From MGML01 sp964493985 (lineage in GTDB: Bacteria; Chloroflexota; Dehalococcoidia; Dehalococcoidales; UBA2162), in assembly GCA_964493985.1 (NCBI GenBank), contig CAZBQL010000120.1, positions 1-8,866 on the forward strand: 8,866 nt of DNA, read 5' to 3'. Positions 7,441 to 8,866 of this stretch are shown in pieces (the stretch's first letter is position 1; the number at the start of each line of letters is the position of its first letter). The position numbers and the translations under genes were made by a program. The notes under the pieces are model-generated. The model was not told where the DNA came from. It was given only the letters and a program-made list of their open reading frames with translations, and ran no database searches.

Positions 7441-8697
7441 TTATTCCTTGGTCAGCAGAACTTCTTCTATTTTCCTGCTTTTCATCCTGGTGATAACCAT
7501 CTTCACATTTTTAAACCTGATCTGCTCACCCTGCTTCGGAATATGCCCGAGGAGGCTGAGTATAAGACCGGCTATGGTCTCGTATTCATCACTTTCAGGC
7601 AGGTCCAGCCCCATTTCAGAATTTATCTCTTCAATACGCATTCCACCGTCGACCTGGAAAGTGTATGAGTTAATTCTCTCGTAATCTTTCTCGGCAGCCG
7701 CAAGTTCGTCACCGACCGGACCGACTATCTCCTCTACCAGGCGGCTGAGACTTACTATTCCCTCGGTCCCGCCGAATTCGTCTATTACCACGGCAACCCG
7801 GTAATTATTATCTCTCATCTCGGCAAAAAGCTCGTTTATCAGTTTGGTCTCCGGAGTAAAATAGGCGGGACGTACCAGGTCGTTGACAAGTGATTCTCTG
7901 GTTATCTCACCTTTAGCCAGGCCCATCAGGACATCCTTGATGGATAAAATGCCTACCACGTTGTCCATATTATCCTGAAATACGGGAAAGCGGGATATCG
8001 GCGATTCCGCGTACAAAGCAAGAAATTCTGATATCGGTGAATTATACTCTATGGCGATTACCTCGGGACGGGGAATGGTCACTTCCCGTACCGGCCTGTC
8101 ACCGAAATCGAAAACCTTGTGGAGCATTTTTGCCTCATTTTCCTCTACCGTTCCTTCTCTGTGTCCGACAGTAATCATGTTCCTGATTTCATCAGCAGTC
8201 GCAAGCGATCTCGGTACTGCTTCGCCGCCGGATATACTGGTCAGACCGGAAGCTATCCAGCTCAATACGAACACAAATGGTGTAAAAAGCCACGAAATCA
8301 ACTCAAGAGGGCGTACGGCAAGAAGTGAAAAACGTTCATTATGATGTGCTGCGACCGTCTTCGGAGTAGTTTCCGCAAAAATCAGCAGGATTACCGTTGT
8401 CACAGCCGTCGATATCAGTATTCCGTATTCAGGCCAGCGTACGATAGCCAGCGCGGTAGCGAGAGCTGCAGTCGCGGTATTGACGAACGTATTACCGAGT
8501 AGCACTGTTGAAAGGAACTTTTCCGGACGCTCTACCATCCGGGCAACACGCTTGGCTCCTCTCACTTTTGTACTTACGAGATGCTCGAGCCGTATTTTTT
8601 GCAGAGAAATGAACGCCGTCTCCGAGCCGGAAAAGAAAGCGGATAAAATAATACAGGCAACAAGAAGCACCGCGTACAGTGCTTCGGTGCTAGTCAA
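7441..8697 (-). CDS. CNNM/CorC-family membrane protein (DUF21 + CBS pair + CorC_HlyC), first copy
   Basis: Same architecture as the following gene: CNNM transmembrane domain (about 1-158), two CBS repeats (about 204-260 and 277-329) and a CorC_HlyC domain (about 338-415), 418 residues. It keeps the canonical DUF21 residues: SGSE (23-26), LGNTFVNT (67-74) and AETTPKT (108-114), which match the Ser/Asn/Glu proposed as the Mg2+ site in CorC structures. CBS1 keeps S-x-x-D (252-255), but CBS2 has SLSR (316-319) instead of T-L-E-D. The start is TTG: AGGTG lies seven bases upstream on the - strand and the only nearby ATG (8704-8702) is out of frame and abuts the Shine-Dalgarno. It is the first gene after a strong promoter and leads the - strand cluster. 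An export or efflux direction for Mg2+ or another divalent ion is inferred from the family. Confidence 0.92.
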   Translation of the reverse strand: MTSTEALYAVLLVACIILSAFFSGSETAFISLQKIRLEHLVSTKVRGAKRVARMVERPEKFLSTVLLGNTFVNTATAALATALAIVRWPEYGILISTAVTTVILLIFAETTPKTVAAHHNERFSLLAVRPLELISWLFTPFVFVLSWIASGLTSISGGEAVPRSLATADEIRNMITVGHREGTVEENEAKMLHKVFDFGDRPVREVTIPRPEVIAIEYNSPISEFLALYAESPISRFPVFQDNMDNVVGILSIKDVLMGLAKGEITRESLVNDLVRPAYFTPETKLINELFAEMRDNNYRVAVVIDEFGGTEGIVSLSRLVEEIVGPVGDELAAAEKDYERINSYTFQVDGGMRIEEINSEMGLDLPESDEYETIAGLILSLLGHIPKQGEQIRFKNVKMVITRMKSRKIEEVLLTKE

Positions 8698-8747
8698 ATA
8701 CCATCACCTGCCTATCAGGTTGTTTGTTAGTACAAATAGTAATCCAC

Positions 8748-8776
8748 ATAATATCATCGGGTGAAAATATTGTCAA
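8748..8776 (-). promoter_or_regulatory. Sigma70-type promoter for the CNNM gene pair
   Basis: On the - strand, the perfect -35 box TTGACA (complement of 8771-8776) is followed by a 17-base spacer and the -10 box TATTAT (complement of 8748-8753), five of six matches to TATAAT. The transcript would start near 8741, leaving a leader of about 44 bases before the TTG start. This is the strongest promoter-like sequence in the window and probably drives both CNNM genes and the overlapping DUF2344 gene. Confidence 0.8.
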
Positions 8777-8797
8777 AATTATCTTCGTTTTCAGGGT

Positions 8798-8841
8798 AAA
8801 AAGGCGGTAAGGTTAGTAGTGCTGAATTACGGCAATTACCG
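8798..8841 (-). terminator. Possible weak terminator of a gene beyond the right edge
   Basis: On the - strand CGGTAA (8841-8836) can pair with TTACCG (8810-8805), followed by CC and five T (8802-8798). The loop is long (25 bases) and the stem only six pairs, so this is a weak candidate. It sits upstream of the CNNM promoter, where a terminator for an off-window gene on the same strand would be expected. A short frame entering from the right edge ends in TAA within the loop. Confidence 0.3.
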
Positions 8842-8866
8842 TTATTATTTCGTTCATCCTTCGACA

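Noticed and set aside
8755..8866. Possible C-terminal end of a gene entering from the right edge on the - strand
   Set aside because: Two frames are open at the edge, one ending after 17 codons and the other after 36; neither segment resembles a known protein end, so no coding call is supported.

Overview
The window is a bacterial chromosome segment of dense, ordinary-looking genes with a roughly balanced base composition. It holds six complete genes plus the tail of a seventh. The gene set is housekeeping (proA, rph, tilS, a TIGR03936/DUF2344 gene, two CNNM/CorC-type membrane proteins) plus a redox pair (CCG-type Fe-S protein and FAD-linked oxidase). A strict or facultative anaerobe such as a Dehalococcoidia-like Chloroflexota is my guess from the look of the FAD oxidase and CNNM proteins, but nothing here proves the taxon. 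There are no rRNA or tRNA genes, insertion sequences, CRISPR arrays or phage genes.

Left part (1-3072, + strand): the C-terminal end of a cysteine-rich Fe-S protein, a 517-residue FAD-dependent oxidoreductase and proA (gamma-glutamyl phosphate reductase) follow one another with gaps of 12 and 32 bases and good Shine-Dalgarno sequences, so they probably form one operon whose promoter lies left of the window. A rho-independent terminator for this operon lies inside the 3' end of the convergent rph gene (3087-3117).

Right part (3076-8697, - strand, read right to left): a near-consensus sigma70-type promoter (8748-8776) drives two tandem paralogous CNNM/CorC proteins, followed by an overlapping TIGR03936/DUF2344 gene. 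After a 157-base gap comes tilS (tRNA-Ile lysidine synthetase), and after an 87-base gap carrying its own good promoter comes rph (RNase PH), which ends 3 bases from the proA stop. tilS and rph both act on tRNA, and the DUF2344 family is usually associated with a radical-SAM protein and RNase E/G, so the - strand has an RNA-processing flavour behind an ion-transport pair.

I do not see a clear new system. The points most worth checking are in the CNNM pair: the downstream copy has lost Asn and Ser residues that look like the membrane metal site, and both copies have an altered ATP-binding motif in the second CBS repeat. Others are the embedded proA terminator, the DUF2344 gene with no radical-SAM partner in view, and a cysteine cluster in the FAD oxidase.
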